DNA of 64,000 nucleotides from Phoenix dactylifera (taxonomy: Eukaryota; Streptophyta; Magnoliopsida; Arecales; Arecaceae), in contig NC_052405.1 in the NCBI RefSeq assembly GCF_009389715.1, positions 9,899,194 through 9,963,193 on the forward strand. Direction: 5' to 3'. The notes beneath the pieces were generated by a model. That model was not told the DNA's origin and did no database searches. It was given only the letters and a program-made list of their open reading frames with translations. Shown here piece by piece: positions 23,319 through 35,300 of this stretch (positions within the stretch are counted from its first letter, which is position 1; each line of letters opens with the position of its first letter). A program made the translations under genes and the position numbers.

Positions 23319-23470
23319 GAATTCACCTTCCTTTGCACAAATCCACCATTGAATCATCCACTGTTTGCTTTGAGATTTGTGCAAGCAGACAAGTAATGAA
23401 GTTCAGAGTACTTTGAGATCTGTGTGGTGGGTGATCCAATGGTGGATAGGCGCAAAGAAAGGTGAATCCT
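23319..23470. repeat. Imperfect inverted repeat, arms about 45 bp
   Basis: The left arm (GAATTCACCTTCCTTTGCAC at 23319 onward, then CCACCATTGAATCATCCAC) pairs with the reverse complement of about 23425-23470 (AATGGTGGATAGGCGCAAAG...GGTGAATCC) with few mismatches across about 60 bp of spacer. The direct repeat CTTTGAGATYTGTG also occurs inside. It could be a small MITE or a transcribed hairpin. Confidence 0.75.
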
Positions 23471-24679
23471 TCTTTTCAGCAAAGTATACAACTGCAGTCC
23501 ACACATTTGTCAATAACTAGAGTGGTTTCAAGCCTTAGAAAGAAATATGATATGTGAAAAAAAGCATGGAAGAGAAACTTAACATGGACTCAACTTGATT
23601 TCTTTAGTATAGATCACCATATCATTTTATTAAGTAACTCATTCTTACTTCTTATCAGTTAACAACATTAAGGTACTAGAAATGCAGAAAAAAATGATGA
23701 CAATGTACCTCCCTCTGCATTGCAGTTTCTATGTTAAAATTTGATCAATAACTAGACCTAAATAAAAACTAAAGTAACACAATAAGGGAACATCAAAAGA
23801 AAATACAGACAAAAGACACAAAATACCTAAATAAAAATGGGTTTTACTCTATCAGAGAGAATACAGAATATGAAAATAAGAAAAAAAAACAGCTACAAAT
23901 CTGAACTTGATGGAGGTTTTTTCTGTTCTTTACATCTTCTTGTCTTCCTTTTTTTTGGTCATTATACATTACATGAATTTCCACAAAGAAGATAAATGAA
24001 TTGTTAGAATAAAATCAAAAGAGAGCCTAAAATTAACCTTTCTCTAATTCTTCTTCTCCAGTAAGAAGGTACCTTCATTGAAATAAACAAAACAAGAAAG
24101 TTTCAAATATTGAAAACTAAAAAAGGGAAAAATGGAAATAAAACAGAATACTATTTTTTAATTTATAAAATAATGTTACTTTAAATTTTATCCCACAGCC
24201 TCACCATATCAATTGACTATTTATCTTGCAAGTTAACGATACTGCCGGTAACATTGTGGTGTTTTACTGCTAGTGAACTTCCATCATGTTGGAAGAATTT
24301 CAAAGACTAGGCAAACACATGGTGACAAAAATCTTCAAGTCAATAAAAACAAAGAATGGTTCATAGACCTCGACTCATCTTGACTAACTCAAATACCAAC
24401 CAGGTGGTAAATGAAAGATTTCATTCAAAGTGATATGTAGTCCATGACTGACATTGGATAACACTCCAGATATTTTGACACAAGAGTTTGATCAAACTTT
24501 CTAGCACATACAGCAAGCCGATCAGCAAGTTTGTTTGCTCCTGGAGAAATAACAGAATGAAGACTTTATAAATATCCTGCAGTTTTTTTCATTGTATTAA
24601 ATGGTGCTTTTGATGTGCCATCATGGAGAGGCTTCATCACTGATCACAATGCATGCCATATGACTATCAGTAAAGAACA

Positions 24680-24775
24680 CTATATTTTTTTTACCAAAAA
24701 AAAGAGCATTATATTTTTGTACTATAAAAAAGAACATTATATTTTTGTGCCAAAAAAAAAGAACATTAATTTTTC
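24680..24775. repeat. Short A/T-rich tandem repeat
   Basis: Three near copies of AAGAACATTATATTTTTGT separated by A-runs. Confidence 0.7.
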
Positions 24776-25040
24776 ACTCCTGCTCCTAGCACTATCTTTA
24801 TGCCATGAAGAATAAATTGATATTGTTTCCAGAGGCTCCTAAGATATAGCAGGTTCTGCTTATCCTTGCACAGTAGCATTTTTTGGGAATGTAATTCTAA
24901 GTAGGCATTATCTGAGCAAAGAGCAATGCATCAAATATCATGTCGAACAAAGAAGAACCACGTTGCATTTGCTTCAAACTTCACAGGAAACGGTGAGGAT
25001 ACTACTGGCGAATATTGCTTGCCCCTTTTTACTGTACCAG

Positions 25041-28000
25041 TCACTCCTGTAATGTTTGAAGTCTTAAATGCTTGTACTTCTGCTCCATATTGGCAGACCT
25101 TGCACATTCTGTTAGGCCTTTGGCTACAAGTGTCTTCAGGATTTCAACCCCTTCTTGCAAAGCAGAATCAATCTGGCTCAAGCAGGACAATGCATTAAAC
25201 AAAATAAGACTCCATTAGGTAGCACAATGAAGAAATCAGTTGCCAAAGCTTACAATCTGGATTTAAAGAAGAGAGACTAGCAAAGAATCTGTAAAACACT
25301 GCCTAGAACTTTTACTACACATAGATCTCCTGTTTTCACTCACCAAAGAAGATCATATTTTTAATGCATATTAGACTCAAGTATGAAATATTCATCAAGT
25401 TTTCATGCAGTGAGGATTATAAAGGGTATTTCACCAAGCAGATATCACAGAAAATTTCATTTCATAAATGCAATTTCAGTTCACGTTAATGCAATCCATG
25501 AAATTTTCTCACTTAAAGCACCAAGAATCATCACAATTAACTATGGCACTTTTTGTGAACTAGTGCATGCTTTACCCAAAGAAGTTAAGTCAAATCATGC
25601 CAAAAATCATGTTCTAAGATCACATCCTAAAGTTTGAATTCAATAAGTATTTACAATAACATAATTATAAGCTTTGTACCACCATGCAAAAAAAGTTATA
25701 CTGGTTTAGGGACACTTGACATAGAAAATTTTTTACAGACTAACAGTAGCAGGATATCAGACCCATTAATAAATGGTATCTAACAAACAAAACTAGAGCT
25801 GAACTTACTCTCTCACGGGCTGTTCTGTTGAATTTCTGGAGCAGAAAAGCCTTAGGATCCATCTGTCCTGGTGGTCTTCCAATTCCTTAAACAATGAGGA
25901 ACCTGGTAAGTGCTTCATGATCAACATAACCTTTTTCAACCACAAAAAAATCAGTTGCAACTAGAATACCAACCGATTCTTAATCTCCCAAATTCTCTGT
26001 TCCCCCTAAAATGGTAGATGACACTCTTCATCCTGACAAATGAAAAAAAAAAATATAGGATGCACAAAAAAAAAAAATTGAGGTTGAGGCTTCCATTATT
26101 ATCAAAGTATTTTACGACTAAACAAAGTTCTAGATGTTCAATTATAGAAATAAAATCAAAATTAAAAAAACTAACAAGTTGTTCTAAAGGTTTCAAATTG
26201 CAAAAGTGTTGCTTTTAATCTACTCTATACATCTCTACTAGTTATAATGTCAACTCTTCAAGCCTCTGACAGTGAGGCCGCCAATGAGGTCCTCTTCTTA
26301 GACGCCTGTCCCTAAGCCCATTCATAACCAAAAAAAGGGGGTTTACCAGCGCACAATCCATCTCTTTGGTTCTAACCTGACCTAGATACCTGATGTGGAT
26401 CTAATGTCTTCTTGACTGCATACATATAGAAACTCTTATCTTTACTAACTGCAATGCTCTTGGTATGGTTATTGCTATTACTTTTAACACAGGTTGAGAA
26501 TATGCATGACTAGTTGTTATATCACACTAGTGGAGAATGGTGGTGAGGATACAAAATGAGAGACAATGAGAAAATGTCGCCTCATGCAAGGTATATCTCA
26601 ATTGTTAAAAGCAATCTCATGTAAAGTATCCCAGGTTCAATTCCTCATCTATGTGCATACCATATAATATCATGCAGGGAATTCTTTGCAGCATGAATAT
26701 ATGAAAGCAACTTTAAGTTTGCTTTGTTGATACCCTTTATGGCGTCCGTGTCCTCCTTTTGGTTGTATACGTAGCACTCCACATGACAAGTCCATATCGT
26801 CATACATCTACAATTATAGGGCAGAATACATAATTTTTCAGTATAGCATCGCAAACGTAGATAAGCAAAACTGAATTTTAAAAAGTAAGTTAAGTTAGGC
26901 GATTACCACGATAACACGATTCAAAGGCAGTTTATAATATGCTGCAAGTGGCCCAGTCTGCAATAATTGCAAACAAAAGGGGAAATTAAAATTGGCACTT
27001 TCTCTCTCTCTCTCTTTTTTTTGAGAATACAGTGGTTATCACCACCACTCATGTTTGAACCTGACACCTCTCACTAGGAGAGATGGGTGCCAACCAGCTG
27101 AGCTACCAACTATTGCCCACCTTCAAGAGGTTTTTACAAGCCTAAACATTATTTTTTAGGTGATTTAATTAAATTTATATAAATCTAGGATTCTAAATTG
27201 CATATAACTAGAATAATACCAAAGTGATCAAATATTAATTGTCAATCATCTTCGAGTTCTATATATGGCAATTTAATATCAAGAAGGATCACTTATTTCA
27301 AGATAAATTATTAAGACAGATTCCAAGCATGTTCAAAAAAATAAAGAACTTGAAAAAAAGAATATTATAAGAAAAATAAATATCCAGTCATTATATTTAA
27401 AAATTTCACTCTTGATAGAGTGAGATATTCACATCCACATAATAATGTAGACGATGTTATATGCATAGCTAATCATGTGAAATTGCTTTTACTTCTAATT
27501 CACTCATTGATTACAGAAGGACCACTGGAAGTGTCTTTCATCATACATGTTGCATTCCATAACTCTTTTATAGGGAGATCAATAACTGTATTCCACAAGC
27601 ATATAACTGGAACCAAGGTTCGCATCTCGATACCAAACCTCATACCAGTAACATATTGGTACAATATCGATATGCATGGTATGCTTGTCGGTTCAATGTA
27701 CCAAGACTCGATATGCCCTCCGTACTGAGTCTCGGATTGGTATCGGTAGATACACCCACTATAGGGCAGCCACACTAGTACGGCGAACTTTGGTTGGAAC
27801 CTTATTTGCACTCAACCCAATGTTATCAAAAAGGTTTAATGACCACCTCACACTCTTTATTTCTCAAGTGCTTAGATGCTTTTATGCATTTAAAGAGACT
27901 ACAAAATGTCTAAGTGGAAAATTAGCAATGCACAAAAAGTAATCATTGAACATAAAAAGTTAAAACTATTAAATAAAATAGTACTTGAGACTTGAGAGCC

Positions 28001-28868
28001 TGTTTTAGCATAGTAATGACATGTTAACCTAAACAAATAACAACATCCCCTATGCACTATGCTCAAATTTCAAGCATGTAATGCAATGCATAGGGCTAGC
28101 CGACAAACTGATGATCGATATTCAAAAATACAAGCTATAAAGTTGCATGGTTTAAAGTTAAGTTTAAAGTACCTAACTAATAAACAAAAAACGTGGGAGC
28201 ATAGCTGCTAATATTCAAAATAATTGAGGATGTATTAGTATTATTGGTGAATTGAAATGTTATAATCCATTAAAAAACCTTCAGTGGAGGGATTGTCTGG
28301 CTTAAAGAAAACGTAAGGCTAATAAACACATCTAACAAAGAGAAACTGATAGAGTATGTTGAATACTTAGTATAAACAAATTATCTGTTTCGGAGGTGCT
28401 TACGGATTCACCACTCAGATTCATATAAGTTTGTGGCTTTGCAAGAAGAACTGGTGTGCCCCCAACCATTCCTGAAGAAAGGAGGAATCAAAAAAGCAAA
28501 CTTGCATAAAACGACGAAATTTTTACACATCCATTACCCAAGAAATGGATAACTGACCTTCGCCGAAAAGGGCTTTGCAGTGGACCGTGGTCATCGGAAT
28601 GAGCTGCGACCGCGCAAATGCGTCTATCATATCAAATCCAACCTGAAACAGAATCAAAATTACGTCACAGTGGTGCTGATCGTGATTAAAATTTCTCCTT
28701 TTTGTTAGAACGAGAGGAGGGAGGAAGAGATACGTTGTGCCGTGTGGACTGGTATTTCTCGCCGGGGTTGCCGAGGCCGATGAAGAGCCATGGCTTGGGG
28801 CACGAGGAGGTGGACGAAGAGGAGGCCGTGCAGAGGAATCGCCTCAGAAGTCTGTGAGACGAAAGCAT
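25041..28868 (-). CDS. Peptidyl-tRNA hydrolase, organellar (bacterial Pth type)
   Basis: Eight exons: 28868-28734, 28642-28558, 28471-28404, 26957-26907, 26807-26734, 26032-25974, 25885-25809, 25172-25041; 226 residues, all in phase. The enzyme cleaves peptidyl-tRNAs released during stalled translation. The start at 28868 gives a Ser/Arg-rich presequence ([19 protein letters not shown]) fitting mitochondrial import. Conserved Pth features: [15 protein letters not shown] with Asn34 and catalytic His44, TYMNLSG with Asn91, and YDDMDL with Asp116. The block that reads GGHGGHNG in bacteria is GGHGRHKG here, so the substrate-binding Asn (E. coli Asn114) is Lys137 (codon AAA). The C-terminal half has [18 protein letters not shown] as in plant homologues. 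Either activity is altered or an allele or sequence error is present. The gene diverges from SFT2 across 458 bp. Confidence 0.93.
26590..26662 (+). mobile_element. Possible SINE fragment in PTH intron
   Basis: GGTATATCTCAATTGTTAAA resembles a degraded tRNA box A, and CCAGGTTCAATTCCTC is a good box B at tRNA-like spacing on the plus strand. No tail or target duplication is clear, so only a pol III promoter relic is claimed. Confidence 0.35.
27001..27122 (-). mobile_element. tRNA-derived SINE in PTH intron 3
   Basis: The minus strand has box A TGGTAGCTCAGCTGGT (27093-27108) and box B GGTTCAAAC (27053-27061), about 32 bp apart, and ends in AAAAAAAAGAGAGAGAG. A functional tRNA is excluded because the acceptor and anticodon stems do not close. 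Confidence 0.6.
27590..27800. repeat. GGTAT/CGGTA-rich dispersed repeat in PTH intron 3
   Basis: Repeated GATACC, GGTATCGG, TACCAG and GTACGG words in one stretch resemble the CCGGTACCGG-rich ends of the insertion in the CLPX intron (51788-53060). Non-coding. Confidence 0.4.
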
Positions 28869-29326
28869 GGACTTCCAACTCTCGAGTAGTGCCGGCAGTG
28901 ATGGCCGTTGTGGCGGAGGGGTGAGCGAGAAGAGAGAGAAAGAGAGGACCAGAGAGCGGTGGCCGCAGTGGCGGGCGGCGGTCGGAGGTCGGCGGCAAGA
29001 ATTGTTCCGGCGACGGCACTGGGGAGGGGAACAAGAGGGGAGAACTCTTCGAACCAGAAACGGGTTGAGTTGGATTAGAAGAGGGTCGGTCGGGTCCGAT
29101 CGAACCGGGACCCTCGGATCTGCATCAAACTCCGTGTAAAGCACAAATCTTGATGTAATTTCTGGTCTTATGCGGATCCAAGGGTCCTCGGTCCGATAAC
29201 CGTCGGATCTTGATTCCTAATTTGCGACTGGTCCAGTGCCGACTCCACCCACTCTTGCCGTTTTCTTGGCTCGTCGAAGGCCGGAGGTTTCTGCAACAAA
29301 AAAAAGAAAAAGGGGGGGCGGAAGCC
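28869..29326. promoter_or_regulatory. Shared divergent promoter region of PTH and SFT2
   Basis: Only 458 bp separate the start codons of the minus-strand PTH gene and the plus-strand SFT2 gene. The region is GC-richer than its surroundings and I see no TATA box near either start, as in broad bidirectional promoters. Both 5' UTRs must lie in it. Bidirectional control is inference from geometry. Confidence 0.6.
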
Positions 29327-32300
29327 ATGGAGAAGATGAGGGGAGCACTGGAAAAGGCGAAGATGCTCGTTGGCATGGAGGTCGACGAGGAGGCCTCCCC
29401 CCAGCAGGAGCCTTCCTTCTTCGACGACTTCAATCGCGACTGCACCCTCTCCACCCAGCAGGTATAACCTTTCTTCTCCCCATCTAATCTGCCTTCAAAT
29501 CCCTTTCAAATTCGGTTGCTTCTTCAATTCTTTCCTTAGATCACCTGTTTTTAGCTAATCTCGATCAAATATGTACTTATTTTGTGTAGGAAATCTAGTT
29601 GTGAAAAGATTTAGGGAGTGGAGGTATTGTTAGATCAGTTGGTGCGTTTTTACACTGAGATCCGGTGGAGCATTGCATAGATCTAGGGATTTTTTGGTAG
29701 TGGAGTTATCCATTTAGTGGCACGATTAGTGCCGGCCTATCTCGTGGATCCGTCGTTAATGAAAGAATCGAGCTACATGGGCTGTAAGATATAGATCTTG
29801 AGCTGCTTAATCATTAGTGTGTGCTGTTGGCTTTGTGGAGATACCTAATTTGTTTGGGAAATAGTAAAGGATTTAGTTTGATTTTCAGGATATTGGAAAG
29901 TCCTTTATTTTGTAGCTATGGATTGTTACATAGAGAAGCCTTGAGGTAGCATATTAATGGTCTTTGATTTGGTGTTTAAACTTCTTAGTGGATAGGCCTT
30001 TGATTTATTGACGGATGAATAGGATGGTTTGGGTGGAGTGGCAAATTGTTATGTGGTGGCTTTGAGAGGCCTGCTGCTAAAGAGCATTGAAATAGTGGTA
30101 AATTTGTGGGGTTTATATTATTTAGGAATGATTTTGTCAGATGGCACCTTTAGTTTGGCATCCTAGAAAACATAGGCATTTTTATGCTCTTTCTGCAATT
30201 AAATTGTTTTTGTTTAGAGATACTGTTTTTTGAAATGTGGTGTAGATTGGTTTAACTTTTAAAAGGAAAAGAGAAAAAGAAAGAGGAATCCTTAGTCAAG
30301 CATAAAGGAATTTTGAGTTAGTCCGCAATTTTGTTTCTTGGATTCAAAATCAAGGAATGCAATTTATTGTAGTTCAAGAGCTCGAAAGTATAGGGTTTGA
30401 ATCGCTTTTTTGAATTTTGGATCCCCATTGTTTAGAAGGTGTTACGTTTACGATATTTACTTGCTTTCTTAGGGACCTTAGTCTGAAGGATTTGGTGGTC
30501 AAATGGGGTGGAAAAAATGTAATTTGTCATTAAAAGCGAGAGCTCATTACAGAAGTGGCAGATATTTATGTTCATTGCATTCCAGCTGAATCTTGAGCAA
30601 CATATTTCATTCCATACCATGAAGATTTTGAGCTGCTTTAAGATGCTGTGGTGGCATTTTTAATATCAGTTTTTGCGTACATATCCTCCTAAATATTAGA
30701 ATTTACATGAATACTCTCTCAAAATTAATATTTGCATGTGTACCCTCATGAAACACTTATTTTGTATGTATACTTTTTCTTTTTCTTTTTCTTTGCATAT
30801 GTATCCATGCCATCTAACACTATTAAAAAATTAGTAGTTTAAAATTGAAATGATGGAAATACCTTTAATAGATAAACATGTAAAAAAATATTTATAAGAG
30901 TATACATGCAAATAGCAATTTTGGAGGGTATTCATATAATTTCACATATTTAGGAGGGTATAAATATAAAAAAAAAATCTTGGATTGTTGCATGAATATC
31001 CTCCTAAATATTGAAATTTGCATGCACACCTTGCCAAATTGATATTTATATGCATGCCCTTACAAAACACTATTTTTGTATACCTACCTTTAACGTAGTG
31101 ATTCAGCTGACGTGATTAGTGAAAGAATTTTTATAATTTTTTTATTATCTAATTGTTGAATCAATCTTTTTCTTGAGCAATATTTTTATAGAAAACATTG
31201 AGGAGTAGGCATTAAACTAAAATCTGAGTGTTAAAACAAGTTGAAATAGACATAAATAAAATTAGAATTTTTTACATGTAAACCCTCCTAAATATGTAAA
31301 ATTGCACGAATACCTTCATAAAGTTGCTATTTGCATATATACCTTTATGAATGTTTTTTTTTTTTGCATGTCTATCCATTAAGGGTATTTCAGTCATTTT
31401 TAATTTTAAACCATTAGTTTCATAACGGCATTAGATGGTGTGGGCATATATGCAAGACAAAAGAAAAAATACGGGTATACACGCAAAACAAGTGTTTTAT
31501 AAGGGTATACATACAAAATATCAATTTTGGGAGGGTATTCGTGCAACTTTTAATATTTAGGAGGATGTGTACATAAAAAACCCTTTAAATATTTGATGTT
31601 GGCCGGTACTGCTCTTTTGACAGCTTCTGATTTCCATTGATGCCATATGCTATTATCATTAAGAAGTTTTTTCCTGCTATTCTTGATGTAAAGGGTTCTA
31701 AAAAGTACTTATGGTCATTTAGGGAGGGACCTCTTTTTTTTTTTGCCCCAACTAAGAGTAATCATCACAAATCTTATTCTTTTTTGCTTCCTCCCTCTGA
31801 GAATAATGACCACAACAAAAGGCCCGGTTGACAATTATAATAAACATTGTTGCAACAGTTTACATGGTTGTATGCAATATATTATGGGCCTTCTTCATGT
31901 AATCTGAAAAAAATTACACAATGATTATGTTTGCATGTAATGGTTGATCCATTGGAAGACATCCTTCACTGCATCTGTCAAATACTGAAGATATTATAGT
32001 ATGCTTGTGGTTTCTTTTAATTCGCAGATCTGACAGATGCAGAAACGTGTATAAGTAATGATTTATATAAATAAATAATTTGAAGTTGATATACACAAGA
32101 ATATGTGCACACATCCATATATAAGTGGATGCATACATAACGACACGCATAAATACATATAATCATAGTATATACATGGTCATGTACGTACCCCTTGCCT
32201 TGAGTGAACAACCGCAATCCCTCTATCTAGGAGATTGCACCGGGCACAAAAGATGAATTCCGCTTTTGAGTCCCCCTTTTGCTCAATTCCTATCATACTA

Positions 32301-35300
32301 ATTGCTGTTAACCCAGCAAATGACTCTTCTTTGTGTGTTCTCCTAGTTATCATTGATAATAAGAATCCTAGGATAAAAACTTTACAGAATAAAGTTTCAA
32401 AGTAAACTGTAAAAGATATGGAGAAGAAAAAAATCAAGAGAAATGGCAAGGGAGACAAAAAGAAAAGCATTCCATTACCTTGTAGATGCTTATATCACAT
32501 TCAGTAGAGGTTCATATGATTAGGTAGGCGGGATCAAAACTTGAAAATCCAAAAGAAAAAAAAAGTTGATTCATGTCTATGGATCCCCAACCTAGGCTCA
32601 GTTATTCAACTGAATCAGGTTATGTTTTGTTAAATGTGAACTCAACTTACGCAAACAAAAGTTTGCTGCACGTGTATCTCTTTAAAATTGGTCAAAAGTC
32701 GTGTCGAGCCAAAAAGTCAGACACCATATGAACTTGACCTGAAATTGGATGCCTTGCTAGAACCCAGTTTAAATGCACAACCTAGGCCTAGGTCTGCACC
32801 TGTAACCATTATGGACCAATTGTGGGTCATGCCAAACCTGTAATTAACCTGACTAGTAGGTACTCTTAACTGCTTGGTTTTACATATTGAAGAGATATAA
32901 GCAAAAGGAGAGGGAAAAATTAAAGTGGTACTAGGTGAGTGGAAGGAAAAAACTAGAATAATGAAATCAATAAAATTCAGCAATATAATATGAAGTTGCT
33001 ATAAGTGGTCAGATTGAAGTAAACAAAATACCTAGTGAATATGTCGCACCCAGTCTGGTCGATAACAAAATTACTTGTTTTAGACTCTTCATTGACAAAA
33101 AACAATACTTCTAAAGAGAGCAAGCAAGACTTTACATTTCAAATCACATAACTTGGTCAAAGTCCTTAACTTAATATCACTTGTTAATAGCCTTTTTTGA
33201 TTCTTCCATCATTTTAGTAATACTAAAATACAAAGAAAAAGATCCTGATTATTTAGATTTAGTTACTAAAATTATATGTCTCCAATAGTAGATATCTCAT
33301 AATTAATTCTGAAGTTAAAGTTCTTGGACAGTCTAACTGGCTAATGGCTATTTACAATTTCAGATTTCCATTATATAATCTGAGAAACTTTCATGCAAAT
33401 TTATCTGATGCTTATTACATTAGATCTTTATTTGTGCTGTCAAATAATGTCTGTCTATTTCTGGACTTTTTTTTGAGACAAAGTAATTGATATAATTGGC
33501 AACAAGATTGAGAAATTCGTATCTACTTTGATATCTTTCATTTCTATTATCATAATTGTTTGTTTGCTAGCTGTTGTCCAGTATTAGCAGACTCTTAAAG
33601 GCTGGGTTAGATTTTATTTCCAACCCAATTGGATAAGGATATATGAATTTCATCATTCCTTCTACTGTTTGTATTTAACAGAGATTGTCCTTGTTCTAGA
33701 ACTGATATACGAATGTTATCCATTTGATCAGAGATTATATGGCTTCGCTACATGTTTGGTCGCAGGTTTAGCCTGTACTTTCCTGGTAAGCTTAGCATCT
33801 GTATATTTCTCTTCAGGATTTTTACACTGTATTTGTAATTGCTTATTCTATTGCTTTTATAATTGAATTTCTGACCTGCATTTGATGTTGGTCCATGCTT
33901 ACATTGATAGGATTTCTTCAAATTGTTTTTATCCTCATGAACTTTATAATGTATTTGATGTTGAACGATTGTTTATTCATTCTTAAAAATGATTGGCAAC
34001 TATCTGCTATGATGTCAATAATTTTTTCATCGTTTTCTTGGTACTTCTGTTTGGAGATTTATTATCAAGAAGTACTTTTTGCCTCTTTTATTCATGTTAA
34101 GCTGTTCCCAGTGATTAGGTGTTTTATGTCATTCTTTGGAAGCTTTAACAACATGATTTTCATATGATTTTTGGCATGAAAATATTCAATTAACTATTCA
34201 TTCATTTTAGGGATTTTTCTCTCAATGACCTTATTTATATATTTCTATCAAGACTATTTACTTAGCCATCACGAGCTTTTCAAAATCTTTTATCACCTTT
34301 TATCCAGTTTTACTAGGGCATCGTAGCCTTCCTGAACCTTCCTCACAAATACACTGCATTCTTCTTATTGCTGCTTTCTAGTCTTTAATATCAACTTAGC
34401 ATTCTAATCAGTTCTTCATTGCTATATCACCAAACAATGCAACTTTTGAATATAATACTACCTTCCAATATATTTTCCTTAATCTTTTTCTTATATCTTT
34501 CATCGAGCTTTCTTGTGCCATCCTCTTCTTTTTTTACTCATCCACATAGTTCATCACTTTGTCCTATTGGGCTTCCTCTAGTTTTCATGGTACATTAACC
34601 TAGCATCTGAATCAGTTTTTGACCATTTTATCCTCTATCATTGTAACTCTTCTAAAAACTGCCATTACTGCTACATTGGCAGTTACTTCGTTGCTTACTA
34701 TTGTGACCATCCTACATTATCGTCCTCAACAATGCCCTACAGAATTTTATGTAATTTTATCTTGAAATTACACACTCGCTACCTTTTTATAGCTTGCTGC
34801 AAGTATCTTTACATATGAAAATTTATAAGTAAAAAATAACACATAAATCACTGAAGTAGCTATTGTCAATCTAATTTTGGTCAGGTTCATTTACATTTCC
34901 TATTAGCAATACATTTCATTTTTTTAGTTTGGTGGTTTTAGGAAACTTGTCTTATGAAAGAATTACCCTTTTTAATTTATTTTATTTTTCAACCCTTTGA
35001 GGCCTCAATTCATGCATTGCATTTTGCTTTGGATCATAACAATATATCAACCATCACACAAGATATATCATAGTCACTTGTCAATGCTTCCACTCTACGA
35101 GCCTCTCCCATAACTTCACAATGTAAGTGGTGAACTCTCCATGATAGTTTTAACAATTTTCAATGACAGTTTCTAGATATATAAATCTATAAATTGAATA
35201 AGTAGCCGTTGTTCAACTTGTTTTGTTGAGCCATTTAGTTTCAGTGATGTTGTGGATGATTACTATGATTTAGACATCTCTGTGCTTCTCTTCCCCTGTG

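Larger units (their letters stand above)
22604..25040. other. Intergenic AT-rich DNA with small repeats
   Basis: No gene is visible. It holds a weak SINE-like stretch (about 22935-23093, ending in a CAA tract), an imperfect inverted repeat (23319-23470) and a short A/T tandem repeat (24680-24775). Confidence 0.65.

Noticed and set aside
27053-27108. Functional tRNA gene on the minus strand
   Set aside because: Boxes A and B are present, but stems do not close and an A-rich tail follows, so it is a SINE head.
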